This document shows positions 1 to 7,134 of a DNA stretch of 9,401 bases, piece by piece. The number at the start of each line of letters is the position of its first letter. The stretch's first letter is position 1. The translations under genes were made by a program, and so were the position numbers. The notes under the pieces are model-generated. The model was given only the letters and a program-made list of their open reading frames with translations, searched no databases and was not told where the DNA came from. The DNA is from CAUTVF01 sp963541805 (GTDB lineage Bacteria; Pseudomonadota; Alphaproteobacteria; Rs-D84; CASDRH01), in NCBI GenBank assembly GCA_963541805.1, contig CAUTVF010000037.1, positions 1 through 9,401 on the forward strand, in the 5' to 3' direction.

Positions 1-288
1 ACTGTTTGGATAAAAGTAAAAAGAGAAAAAGATATAAAATTTACAATAAAAGATATGCTCAAAGTTTATTATGGAAAATCAGATTATGCAAAATATGATA
101 ATTCTGGTTGCCAGTGGAATCAATTTTTAAAAGATTTTTGTGCAGATGAAAACAGTTGTAGTTACTCAAACAAATTGAAAGTAGCTGCTATTCTTTGGAG
201 AAAAGTTAAAAATTCAAAAAAGGAAAAAATCTATTCAAAGAATCTTTTAACTGAATATGAGCATAAAATAAAAGAATATTACAATTAG
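1..288 (+). CDS. Unrecognised protein, C-terminal part (5' end outside window)
   Basis: The reading frame is open from base 1 to a TAG stop at 286-288, giving 95 residues. The ATG at 55 is only an internal methionine, because the frame continues upstream of it, so the gene probably starts before the window. The visible part is charged and rich in Lys, Tyr and Asn, with a cluster of Cys and aromatic residues (YDNSGCQWNQFLKDFC, about residues 34-49) and a mixed helical tail (LKVAAILWRKVKNSKK). There is no membrane segment or signal peptide. The pattern of an aromatic-rich start followed by a Trp-containing helix faintly recalls the small domain found after SAP domains (DUF6434-like), but I cannot support that as a call. 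Function unknown. It lies in the same direction as the downstream operon, separated from it by about 330 bases and a separate promoter, so it is probably not co-transcribed. Confidence 0.6.
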   Translation, partial: TVWIKVKREKDIKFTIKDMLKVYYGKSDYAKYDNSGCQWNQFLKDFCADENSCSYSNKLKVAAILWRKVKNSKKEKIYSKNLLTEYEHKIKEYYN

Positions 289-303
289 ATAATTTCCAAC
301 TTG

Positions 304-477
304 TTAAACAAACAATTTAATAAAAACTAATAAAGAAAAAAGAGAAATAAAACCACCATCTAACCAAACTAAATAGACATTAGTTTTATTAATAGTATTA
401 GCAAATTTAACTCCACATTTACAGCAATTATAATCACTACTATTACAATGTCATACTAATTCTATAATTGTTTGCAT
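304..477 (-). pseudogene. Possible decayed zinc-ribbon-like fragment
   Basis: The gap 289-618 holds no intact gene. On the - strand, 58 codons run from an ATG at 477 to TAA at 304 with one internal TGA at codon 9. After the TGA the translation contains HCNSSDYNCCKCGVKFAN, resembling the cysteine-rich N-terminus of some insertion-sequence transposases. Upstream of the ATG the frame stays open to about base 536. There is no visible ribosome binding site and no matching remainder of a transposase. Chance is a real alternative in such AT-rich DNA. Confidence 0.2.
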
Positions 478-543
478 TCTAGCCCAGTGATTTATCAAGT
501 TTTTATGAAAATGTTTATAAAATATAAAACAATATCAATTTAC

Positions 544-568
544 AAAAATGAAAATGATTTTCATTTTT
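544..568. promoter_or_regulatory. Fur/Zur-type operator, perfect 25-bp palindrome
   Basis: The core is TGAAAAT-G-ATTTTCA (549-563), a perfect 7-1-7 inverted repeat centred on base 556, in the arrangement known for Fur-family operators (TGATAAT-n-ATTATCA in the classical consensus). Runs of five A and five T extend the symmetry to 25 bp. It ends 3 nt before the -35 hexamer of the proposed promoter and 50 nt before the start of a Fur-family gene. This strongly suggests autoregulation of the five-gene operon by its own first product. The sequence cannot tell whether the effector is Fe, Zn or another metal. Confidence 0.82.
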
Positions 569-571
569 ATA

Positions 572-599
572 TTGATTTATATTGTTTGTTGGATACAAT
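572..599 (+). promoter_or_regulatory. Putative sigma-70-type promoter of the five-gene operon
   Basis: TTGATT at 572-577 and TACAAT at 594-599 are separated by 16 nt. Transcription would begin near 606, leaving a short leader before the ATG at 619. The adjacent 25-bp operator supports this as the regulated promoter. In AT-rich DNA such hexamers are common, so position rather than sequence is the main argument. Confidence 0.5.
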
Positions 600-618
600 A
601 CCTAGCATTGAAAATAGA

Positions 619-1014
619 ATGTATAAAACCAAACAAAAAGATTATCTATATAAACTATTATCTGATAATAAAAAGCGTTCCCTAACAGTTACACAGATAA
701 AGAATTTGTGTGTTATTAATGGCGTTAATATTGGACTTACAACTATTTACAGAGTCTTAAATGAATTAAATAAAAATAACAAATTAAGATCGTCTGTAAA
801 TAATAATAAAGAGACAGAATATCAATTTTTACAAAATGATTGTAATAAGCATTTTCATGCAAAATGTTCAGATTGTGGAAAATTAATACATATTACTTGT
901 GACACTGCAGAAAAATTAAAAAATCATATGTTAAAGGAACATAATTTTTGTATCAATTTAATTGATACTACAATTTCTGGTAAATGTAATAAATGTTTAA
1001 AAGGGAGTAAATAA
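619..1014 (+). CDS. Fur-family metal-responsive repressor (Zur/Fur-like)
   Basis: Predicted metal-sensing DNA-binding regulator of 131 residues, a normal length for the family. An N-terminal winged helix (about 1-60) carries the recognition-helix signature TTIYRVLNELNK (41-52), equivalent to the A/TTVYRxL motif of Fur proteins. The C-terminal dimerisation domain has HFHAKCSDCGKLIH (H78, H80, C83, C86), a His in KEHNF (H108) and a second pair GKCNKC (C123, C126), giving the two CxxC motifs of a structural zinc site. The frame is open back to a TTG at 472, but that extension would translate the operator and promoter and resembles nothing in the family, so the ATG at 619 is preferred. No clear Shine-Dalgarno sequence precedes it. 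The pattern resembles Zur/Fur proteins of low-GC Gram-positive bacteria, but iron versus zinc specificity is not resolved. First gene of the operon and probably autoregulated. Confidence 0.9.
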   Translation: MYKTKQKDYLYKLLSDNKKRSLTVTQIKNLCVINGVNIGLTTIYRVLNELNKNNKLRSSVNNNKETEYQFLQNDCNKHFHAKCSDCGKLIHITCDTAEKLKNHMLKEHNFCINLIDTTISGKCNKCLKGSK

Positions 1015-1015
1015 A

Positions 1016-1948
1016 ATGAGAGTATCTTTTTTAGGTAAAGGTGGAAGCGGTAAAACAACAATTGCATCATCATTTATAAATTATTTAAATGGAATTAATT
1101 TACCGGTTTTGGCAGTTGATGCGGATATAAATGTAAATTTAGGAAAATCTTTGGGAATGGACACAAAATATATTGGGAATTCTTTTAAAGATATAACATC
1201 TTATCTAGAGCCAGAAAAGGTAAATTTAAAAAATCCGATAATTGGTACAACACCAGTAACATACAAATCAAAATTCATACATCCAAACATAGACGATGAA
1301 TTTTTTAAAAAATTTGCAACATTTAAAGATAATATGGCTCTTTTAACCGTTGGAACATATGAAGATGGTAAAATTGGGTGTGATTGTTATCACAGTAAAT
1401 TGGGTAATGCCGTGTTGGTTTACAATCGATTGCTGGATAATAAAAATTTTTATGTAGTAACTGATTCAACCGCAGGAATTGACAGTGTCGGCACCTCAAT
1501 GTTTTATGTATCCGACATAAATATATTCGTTGTAGAGCCAACAAGAAAAAGTATTGATGTTTTCAAAGATTTTGAAAGATTAACAAAGAAATACGATGTA
1601 AAAAACTATGTCATAGCAAACAAAATTTACAATGATGAAGATATTAATTTTATAAAATCACAAATTGATCCGAATGTGATTATAGGTTTTGTACATTATT
1701 CAGAACATCTTAAAAAATATGAACAAGGAAACAATTTAGAACTGCAAAATTTTAATTCGGATAATATTGAATTAAATAAGAAAATTAAATCCCTGTTGGA
1801 TTCAACAAATAAAGATTGGGATAAATATTATGACACACAAAAACAAATTTATATAAATGATGCAGGAGATTGGTATAGTCAATATTTTGGCGAAGATTTA
1901 ACAAAATATATAGATCAAGATTTTAATTATAACAAGGTATTGGATTAA
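1016..1948 (+). CDS. CooC/MinD-type P-loop ATPase with CxC metal motif
   Basis: Cytosolic SIMIBI-class ATPase of 310 residues. The deviant Walker A GKGGSGKTT (7-15) has the signature Lys8 and the P-loop Lys13. VLAVDADINVNLG follows as the A' region, and TDSTAGID lies at the Walker B/switch position. The motif G-C-D-C-Y (C122, C124) sits before a helix (about NAVLVYNRLL), just as the dimer-interface Cys-x-Cys does in CooC, the nickel-insertion ATPase of CO dehydrogenase, where it binds metal between subunits. From the family, it should be an ATP-dependent dimer that inserts a metal or drives a redox/maturation partner. No CO dehydrogenase or other nickel enzyme is nearby, so its client is unknown. 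GGGAG at 1003-1007, inside the end of the preceding gene, is a good ribosome binding site. It starts 1 nt after the regulator stop, so translation is probably coupled. Confidence 0.85.
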   Translation: MRVSFLGKGGSGKTTIASSFINYLNGINLPVLAVDADINVNLGKSLGMDTKYIGNSFKDITSYLEPEKVNLKNPIIGTTPVTYKSKFIHPNIDDEFFKKFATFKDNMALLTVGTYEDGKIGCDCYHSKLGNAVLVYNRLLDNKNFYVVTDSTAGIDSVGTSMFYVSDINIFVVEPTRKSIDVFKDFERLTKKYDVKNYVIANKIYNDEDINFIKSQIDPNVIIGFVHYSEHLKKYEQGNNLELQNFNSDNIELNKKIKSLLDSTNKDWDKYYDTQKQIYINDAGDWYSQYFGEDLTKYIDQDFNYNKVLD

Positions 1949-1950
1949 TT

Positions 1951-3396
1951 ATGATTTTTACCCCGATTGTAAGCCCCCAAATACAAAGTTTTTTAAACAA
2001 CAAAGATTATTTAAATGATTTAATGAAAACATTTAAAGCCCCACTTAATATAATTTTCCCTGATGCAATTAAAACAAATATTGATCTATTTAAGGCGGTT
2101 TTTAAAAAACATGAAGTTAAAGGAAGTATTTATTATGCCCATAAATCAAACAAATCTTCTGCAATTGTTAAAGAAATTCTGAATAGTGGTATAAATATTG
2201 ATGTGGCTTCATATGCAGAGTTGCAACACGCATTATCATGTGGCTTTACCGGAAATAAAATTGAAGCAACGGGGCCAAAAAATGATATGTTTATAATTTT
2301 GGGGCTTAGGCACAATATAATTTTTAATATAGATAATTTAACAGAATTACAAACAATTATCGGATATCATAAAAAAATCAATAAACAATCTAAAACAAAA
2401 ATATTGATTCGTCTTAATAATTTTTCGTCAATGACAAATAAATTTATTAAAAAGCAAAGTAGGTTTGGGACTTCAATAAATGAAATAAATACAATTTTTA
2501 AGATCATTCAAGATAATATTAATTATGTTGATCTTGTTGGTTTTTCATTCCATTTGGATACCATTAATTTAACAGAAAAGGTAATTGCAATTGAAAATAT
2601 AATCGATTTATTCAATATGGCTTATGATATTGGACTTAATCCTGTGGTCTTAAATATAGGTGGGGGATTTAAAGTAAATTATTTAACAAGCAAAGAAGAT
2701 TGGGATAAAGGGATCAGTGAGATAAAAGAAAATACATTAAATAATTATAACTTAACATGGAATAATGCATCTTTTGGATTACGTGCAGAAAATGGAACAT
2801 TAAAAGGGGCATTAAATATTTATAATTATTATGAACCCGTTGCAAAAGAAAAATTTTTGGATGAGCTTTTATCTTATAAATCTGAAAAATTTCAAAACAG
2901 AACGATTGGAAATATTTTATCCGAAAATATGATCGAATTAATGATTGAACCTGGAAGAAGTTTGTTGGATGGGGTTGGAATTAATATAGCACAAGTAACA
3001 TATACAAAATTATCACAAAATAATGATTTGATGGTAGGAGTGGATATAAATAAAAATAATATTTTACTTGGGGAACAAGAAATGTTAGTGGACCCCATTT
3101 TAATATCACAAAATATAAAACCAGAAAATGTATCATGTTATGTAATTGGGAATTTATGTTTAGAATCTGATTTTATCTTTAAGCGTAAAATATCTTTAAA
3201 TTATCTACCACAAAAAGATGATTTGATGATATTTGTAAATACCGCCGGGTATTTCATGGATTTTAATGAAAGTAATACAATTATGCAAAAAACTGGTATT
3301 AAATTGGTTATGCTTTCAGATGATAATAAATTTAGATATGTTTTAGATTCAGATTATGAACCAATGATCGATAGGATGAACAATGATAGTAAATAA
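1951..3396 (+). CDS. PLP-dependent decarboxylase-like enzyme, alanine-racemase fold (Y4yA/DapDC-like)
   Basis: Fold-type III PLP enzyme of 481 residues, related to diaminopimelate/ornithine/arginine decarboxylases. An N-terminal barrel carries the PLP lysine in YYAHKSNKS (K65) and the glycine loop LNIGGGF that binds the PLP phosphate. EPGRSLLDG (E333-R336) is the conserved EPGR turn. In the C-terminal beta domain, GNLCLESD (C403) matches the cross-subunit catalytic Cys region and NTAGYFMDF (Y434) the PLP-contacting Tyr. It is longer than the roughly 420 residues usual for DapDC. The extra length lies between GGGF and EPGR, with a block GLRAENGTLKGALNIYNYY, a feature I associate with the poorly characterised Y4yA-like group; that assignment is from memory. 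Substrate unknown. Members of the wider family decarboxylate amino-acid moieties in siderophore pathways (SbnH) as well as free amino acids. It starts 2 nt after the ATPase stop and overlaps the next gene by 14 nt. Confidence 0.85.
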   Translation: MIFTPIVSPQIQSFLNNKDYLNDLMKTFKAPLNIIFPDAIKTNIDLFKAVFKKHEVKGSIYYAHKSNKSSAIVKEILNSGINIDVASYAELQHALSCGFTGNKIEATGPKNDMFIILGLRHNIIFNIDNLTELQTIIGYHKKINKQSKTKILIRLNNFSSMTNKFIKKQSRFGTSINEINTIFKIIQDNINYVDLVGFSFHLDTINLTEKVIAIENIIDLFNMAYDIGLNPVVLNIGGGFKVNYLTSKEDWDKGISEIKENTLNNYNLTWNNASFGLRAENGTLKGALNIYNYYEPVAKEKFLDELLSYKSEKFQNRTIGNILSENMIELMIEPGRSLLDGVGINIAQVTYTKLSQNNDLMVGVDINKNNILLGEQEMLVDPILISQNIKPENVSCYVIGNLCLESDFIFKRKISLNYLPQKDDLMIFVNTAGYFMDFNESNTIMQKTGIKLVMLSDDNKFRYVLDSDYEPMIDRMNNDSK

Positions 3397-4720
3397 TACT
3401 ACCGAATTAATTGGGAACACTCCAATATTAAAAATAGATAATAAAATAACAGGATTAAAAAATATTAATTTGTTTGTTAAATGCGAATTGTTTAACCCAT
3501 TTGGATCAATCAAGGATAGAACAGCATACGCATTAATTAAAGATGAAATAAAAGATATACAAAAAGATCATAAAACCGTTATCGAATCATCCAGTGGGAA
3601 TACAGCAAAAGCATTACAAGTAATTTGTAGTGTTTTTAACATCCCATTTAAAACAATAACAAACAGAATAAAAATACCAGAACAAAAAGATATACTAAAA
3701 CTTGTTGGTGCAGAAATCGAAGAATTACCTGGATTGTCAGAATGTCCAGATCCAACCGATCCAAATGATCCAATTACATACATAAACAATATTGTAACGG
3801 CAAATCCGAATACATATTTTCATACAAGCCAATATACAAATTTAAATAATCCCAAAACACATTTTGAACATACAGGAAAAGAAATATTTGATGATCTGGG
3901 ACATGTTGATTATTTCTTTGGGGTCCTTGGTACAACAGGATCAACAAGGGGAATCGTAGAATACCTGTTAACCAAAAATCCAAATCTTAAAAAGATTGGT
4001 ATCATAGCAGAAAAAGGTGACACAATCCCAGGAATAAGAAATCGTGATGAAATGCATGAAGTTGGGATATTTGATAGTAAACTATATGATGAAATTATTG
4101 AAGTAAGTTCAATGAGTGCAGTTGATGGAATGTTAACGTTAAACAGAAAACTCGGCTTACTTGCGGGCCCCACAAGTGGAGGATCTTTTATAGGTACTTT
4201 GGAATATCTTAAAAAACTTGATAACACTGTAGATAAACCAATAAATGCGGTGTTTGTTGCATGCGATAGGGTTGAATGGTATACAAGTTATATTAAGAAA
4301 CGCAGACCTGATATTTTTGATGAAAGTAAAAAAGTTAATTCAATCAGAACAATGACTGAAGATGATTTGAAATATGCACAAAATATCAGTGTTGATGAAA
4401 TTCAAAATTTTATAAAACAAAACAATCCAGTAATAATTGATTTGCGTGGAGGGGTTGCATATGCAAATGGACATATTGAAAATGCAATAAATATTACCGA
4501 TATTTATTTTGATGATATTGTTGACAATGGATTACCATTTGGTATCAACCAAACTGTTTTATTAATTTGTGCCGTTGGGGATAAATCAAAAAAATATAGT
4601 GCCTTTTTAAATAAACAGGGCGGAAATGTATATTCTTTAACCGGGGGTATAGTTGCATACAGGGATATGTCCATGCCACTTATCAGAAATACGAAAAGAT
4701 TAAATATATATGATAAATAG
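3383..4720 (+). CDS. Cysteine-synthase/SbnA-like PLP enzyme fused to a rhodanese domain
   Basis: Two-domain protein of 445 residues. Residues 1 to about 325 form a fold-type II PLP enzyme. NPFGSIKDR holds the Schiff-base lysine (K44), SSSGNTAKAL (69-78) is the substrate-binding loop, GTTGSTRG is the PLP-phosphate loop, and PTSGGS (263-268) contacts the pyridine ring. This family catalyses beta-replacement on O-acetyl- or O-phospho-serine (cysteine synthase; SbnA, which makes a diaminopropionate precursor) or beta-elimination of cysteine. Residues of about 335-440 form a rhodanese domain with the active-site loop CAVGDKS (C396), a good match to CxxGxxS, so it should carry a persulfide. A rhodanese on this scaffold and a NifS-like neighbour suggest that sulfur is delivered directly to the beta-substitution site or to its product. 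AGGA at 3373-3376 places the start at 3383, inside the preceding gene. It overlaps the next gene by 11 nt. Confidence 0.87.
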   Translation: MIVNNTTELIGNTPILKIDNKITGLKNINLFVKCELFNPFGSIKDRTAYALIKDEIKDIQKDHKTVIESSSGNTAKALQVICSVFNIPFKTITNRIKIPEQKDILKLVGAEIEELPGLSECPDPTDPNDPITYINNIVTANPNTYFHTSQYTNLNNPKTHFEHTGKEIFDDLGHVDYFFGVLGTTGSTRGIVEYLLTKNPNLKKIGIIAEKGDTIPGIRNRDEMHEVGIFDSKLYDEIIEVSSMSAVDGMLTLNRKLGLLAGPTSGGSFIGTLEYLKKLDNTVDKPINAVFVACDRVEWYTSYIKKRRPDIFDESKKVNSIRTMTEDDLKYAQNISVDEIQNFIKQNNPVIIDLRGGVAYANGHIENAINITDIYFDDIVDNGLPFGINQTVLLICAVGDKSKKYSAFLNKQGGNVYSLTGGIVAYRDMSMPLIRNTKRLNIYDK

Positions 4721-5831
4721 AAGATCTGATTTTGATTTTATTATAAATAATGATGTTGTTTATTTAGACAGTGCAACAACAACAATTAAACCAAATGTCG
4801 TTAGTGATATTGTTAACAAATATCTTCAATACCCTTTGACAAATCATGGTAATTCGAAATATACCAGAAAAACACAAAATGATATAAAACAAACACGTGA
4901 AAATGTTAAAAATTTTATAAATGCATACAATGAACAAAATATAATTTTTACAAGTGGAGCGACAGAATCATCAAAAATTGTTTCAGATATAATTTATAAA
5001 TCACTGGAAGATAAAGACGAAATAATATTATGTACACAAGATCATAAATCGACAATATCTCCATGGATTCAATTGGTTAATTTATTAGAATCAAAATTTA
5101 ATCGAAATATTTATATAAAAGATTTAATAATAGATCCAGAAGGTGACTATAGAGAAGCCGATTTAATAAACAAAGTTAACAAAAAAACAAAGGCCGTAAT
5201 ATTAACACACATACATAATATCTATGGATTGGAGGTTAATATTAAATATCTTTCTGAGCAAATCAAACTTAAAAATGGAAATTGCAAAATTATATTGGAT
5301 GCAAGTCAAAGCATAGGCCACATCAATGTCGATGTACAAAATTTAGGTATAGATTTTATGTACTTTTCGGGACACAAAATGTTTTCCCTCCCTGGAATCG
5401 GAATATTATATTCAAAAGAATGCGATAACACAAATTATGAAACAGGTACATTGAATATACCTGGAATTTTATCGATAAATACCGCAATCAATTATATAAA
5501 TAGTATTGGAATAAAAAATATTGAAGAACATTTATACGAATTAACCAGGTATTTATTTGATAACTTATCAAAATTGAAGGGTATTATATTTAATAATGGA
5601 ATTGCAAAAGCAAAATGTGCGGTTGGATTTGGAATTATCAGTTTCAAATTTGAAGATGTAAGTACATCTGATATTATGCAAGTTCTTGATGATTACAATA
5701 TAATTGTTAGGGGCGGAAGTTTTTGTAATTCTGGAAATGATGATTTTATCAGGGTTTCTTTACATATATATAACAGTAAAGAGGATATTGATAAATTGAT
5801 GGTTGTGTTAAATTCTATTATACAAAAATAA
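4710..5831 (+). CDS. NifS/SufS-like cysteine desulfurase (class V aminotransferase fold)
   Basis: Fold-type I PLP enzyme of 373 residues. Motifs in order are VYLDSATTTIKP near the N-terminus, FTSGATES (PLP phosphate), DASQSIGH with the PLP-binding Asp, and FSGHKMF with the Schiff-base lysine K223. The C-terminal lobe has RGGSFCNSG with Cys339 where SufS/CsdA enzymes carry their persulfide-forming Cys, then RVSLHIYNSKEDID. It is shorter than SufS (about 400 residues). All key residues are present, so cysteine to alanine plus enzyme-bound persulfide is the expected reaction. With the rhodanese-fused enzyme encoded just upstream, a persulfide relay from C339 to that rhodanese Cys is plausible. 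Some class V enzymes of this type are instead isopenicillin-epimerase-like or selenocysteine lyases, but the intact Cys argues for sulfur mobilisation. Last gene of the operon. No convincing hairpin terminator follows its stop. Confidence 0.85.
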   Translation: MINRRSDFDFIINNDVVYLDSATTTIKPNVVSDIVNKYLQYPLTNHGNSKYTRKTQNDIKQTRENVKNFINAYNEQNIIFTSGATESSKIVSDIIYKSLEDKDEIILCTQDHKSTISPWIQLVNLLESKFNRNIYIKDLIIDPEGDYREADLINKVNKKTKAVILTHIHNIYGLEVNIKYLSEQIKLKNGNCKIILDASQSIGHINVDVQNLGIDFMYFSGHKMFSLPGIGILYSKECDNTNYETGTLNIPGILSINTAINYINSIGIKNIEEHLYELTRYLFDNLSKLKGIIFNNGIAKAKCAVGFGIISFKFEDVSTSDIMQVLDDYNIIVRGGSFCNSGNDDFIRVSLHIYNSKEDIDKLMVVLNSIIQK

Positions 5832-5838
5832 TTATTAA

Positions 5839-5973
5839 TTAACTACGTTTCTTAAGTTTTTCTTTTATTAATGGGATGTATTTTAACATGATATCATCTT
5901 CGACATCGTTGCATGCATGCAGTGATTGTTTCCAATTTTTAACTTCTCTGTTTATTGATAGAATATACTTATT
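5839..5973 (-). pseudogene. C-terminal remnant of a glycosyltransferase related to the next gene
   Basis: A 44-codon open stretch on the - strand ends at TAA 5839-5841 and has no start codon of its own near the stop at 5974. It contains HACNDVEDDIMLKYIPLIK, which lines up with the C-terminus of the intact + strand glycosyltransferase (RNDIEDFIMEKYIEKVKENL). That alignment spans NDxEDxIMxKYIxxxKE at the same distance from the stop. I read it as the surviving tail of a paralogue in opposite orientation. The rest of the gap 5832-6062 shows nothing I can support. Confidence 0.6.
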
Positions 5974-6062
5974 TTAATGATAGGTATGGGTAACTTTGAT
6001 ATCAAGCAATACAATTACACTAAATAAAATATTGATAAATATTTAAATATGTGTGAGCATAT

Positions 6063-7007
6063 ATGAACATGAATTTTGGTAAAATTAAACGTAGCTTTCG
6101 AAGTTTTATTTGTTTATTTATTTACTCACGGTCGCTTCGACACATAATCCGCGATGGATATTTTTTTCAATACATAAAAAATTATTTAACAATAAAACAA
6201 GACATTAGAGCTGAGGATACTTTTAAATTTAAATATCAACTTTCAATTTGTGCCTGTGTTAAAAATGAAGCTCTATACATAAAAGAATGGATAGAATTTC
6301 ATAAACTGGTTGGGGTGGAGCACTTTTATATCTATGATAATGAATCAAATGACAACTTAAAAGAAACTTTATTACCATACATTAAATCTGGAACCGTTGA
6401 ATATACGTATTGGCCCGGTACTGGACAACAACGGAATATTTATAATGATTGTTTGTTTAAACATAAATATGATACAAAATGGTTGGCATATATTGATATC
6501 GATGAGTTTATAATACCAACAGATAAAAATAATATACTGGAAATTTTGAAAGACTACGATGAATATTCTGGCCTTTCAATTCATTGGGTAATGTATGGCA
6601 GTAGTGGATATAAAACAAAGCAAAATGGATTGGTAATTGAGCGTTTTACAAAACGCGCAAACGATAATTTCATCCGTAATATGGAAATTAAAAGTATTAT
6701 CAACCCTCGTTTCTGTGTTGGTATGGACGTGCATAAACCATACGTTTACAAAAATTATTATCCAGTTGATGAAAATTACCGAAAAATTTACAGCCACAAA
6801 AATAATCCATTTACAATAAAAAAAATACGGATTAATCATTATTTTTGTAAATCATGGGAAGAATATCTTAATAAACAAAAGCGTGGTGATGCAATAATTG
6901 GAGAATTAAAACATAATAGCAAATTATGGTTTGACTTTAATAATCGTAATGATATCGAAGATTTTATAATGGAAAAATATATTGAAAAGGTTAAGGAAAA
7001 TTTATAG
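6063..7007 (+). CDS. Glycosyltransferase, GT92/DUF23-like (GT-A fold)
   Basis: A protein of 314 residues, probably cytosolic and membrane-associated, that transfers a sugar to a surface glycan; donor and acceptor are unknown. The catalytic domain starts near residue 60 with SICACVKNEALYIKEWIEFHKLVGVEHFYIYDNES, the typical opening of the GT92/Glyco_tranf_2_4 group. It continues to WLAYIDIDEFI, whose D145-x-D147 is the metal/nucleotide-sugar DxD motif. Later conserved-looking blocks are HWVMYGSSG and INHYFCKSWEEYLNKQKRGDA. The N-terminal 50 residues are basic and aromatic (KIKRSFRSFICLFIYSRSLRHIIR), possibly an amphipathic membrane anchor. A second ATG lies six bases downstream (6069), and the only purine stretch before them is GTGAG at 6052-6056, so either could be used. 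It stands alone, flanked by remnants of related genes. Confidence 0.83.
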   Translation: MNMNFGKIKRSFRSFICLFIYSRSLRHIIRDGYFFQYIKNYLTIKQDIRAEDTFKFKYQLSICACVKNEALYIKEWIEFHKLVGVEHFYIYDNESNDNLKETLLPYIKSGTVEYTYWPGTGQQRNIYNDCLFKHKYDTKWLAYIDIDEFIIPTDKNNILEILKDYDEYSGLSIHWVMYGSSGYKTKQNGLVIERFTKRANDNFIRNMEIKSIINPRFCVGMDVHKPYVYKNYYPVDENYRKIYSHKNNPFTIKKIRINHYFCKSWEEYLNKQKRGDAIIGELKHNSKLWFDFNNRNDIEDFIMEKYIEKVKENL

Positions 7008-7025
7008 CATGGTACAAATCATGAT

Positions 7026-7053
7026 TTATTAACAAACATATCATTGTTAATAA
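7026..7053 (+). terminator. Weak hairpin, possible terminator of the glycosyltransferase gene
   Basis: TTATTAACAA (7026-7035) and TTGTTAATAA (7044-7053) form a perfect 10-bp inverted repeat around an 8-nt loop, 18 nt after the stop, followed by GTTTTG. The stem has only two G-C pairs and the T-run is four bases, so termination would be inefficient. Confidence 0.35.
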
Positions 7054-7071
7054 GTTTTGATAATTAACTAA

Positions 7072-7110
7072 AGATAAAAATAATATACTGGAAGTTTCGA
7101 AAGATTATGA
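7072..7110 (+). pseudogene. 39-bp diverged duplicate of internal glycosyltransferase coding sequence
   Basis: This stretch matches 6521-6559 inside the glycosyltransferase at 35 of 39 positions, the first 22 being identical. It still translates in the equivalent frame as DKNNILEVSKDYD, against DKNNILEILKDYD in the intact gene, with stops at 7061-7063 and shortly after. Two of the four differences are silent C/T changes. It is the remnant of a second, nearly deleted copy. Confidence 0.65.
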
Positions 7111-7134
7111 CAGATAAATGAATAAGGGATGGTT

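Noticed and set aside
319..390. Inverted repeat AATAAAAACTAAT / ATTAGTTTTATT as a terminator
   Set aside because: The arms differ by an inserted A, are separated by 47 nt, are almost purely A-T, and no T-run follows.
472..618. N-terminal extension of the Fur-family gene from a TTG at 472
   Set aside because: It would translate the Fur box and promoter, has no family similarity, and gives an atypical 180-residue length; the ATG at 619 gives a normal 131 residues.
3910..4227. 105-residue - strand open frame inside the cysteine-synthase-like gene
   Set aside because: It is antisense to strongly conserved motifs of the + strand enzyme and shows no protein-like features of its own.
5996..6030. 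Promoter of the glycosyltransferase gene (TTGATA with downstream TACACT or TAAAAT)
   Set aside because: Spacings of 14 or 23 nt do not fit a sigma-70 promoter, and such hexamers are expected by chance in this AT-rich gap.
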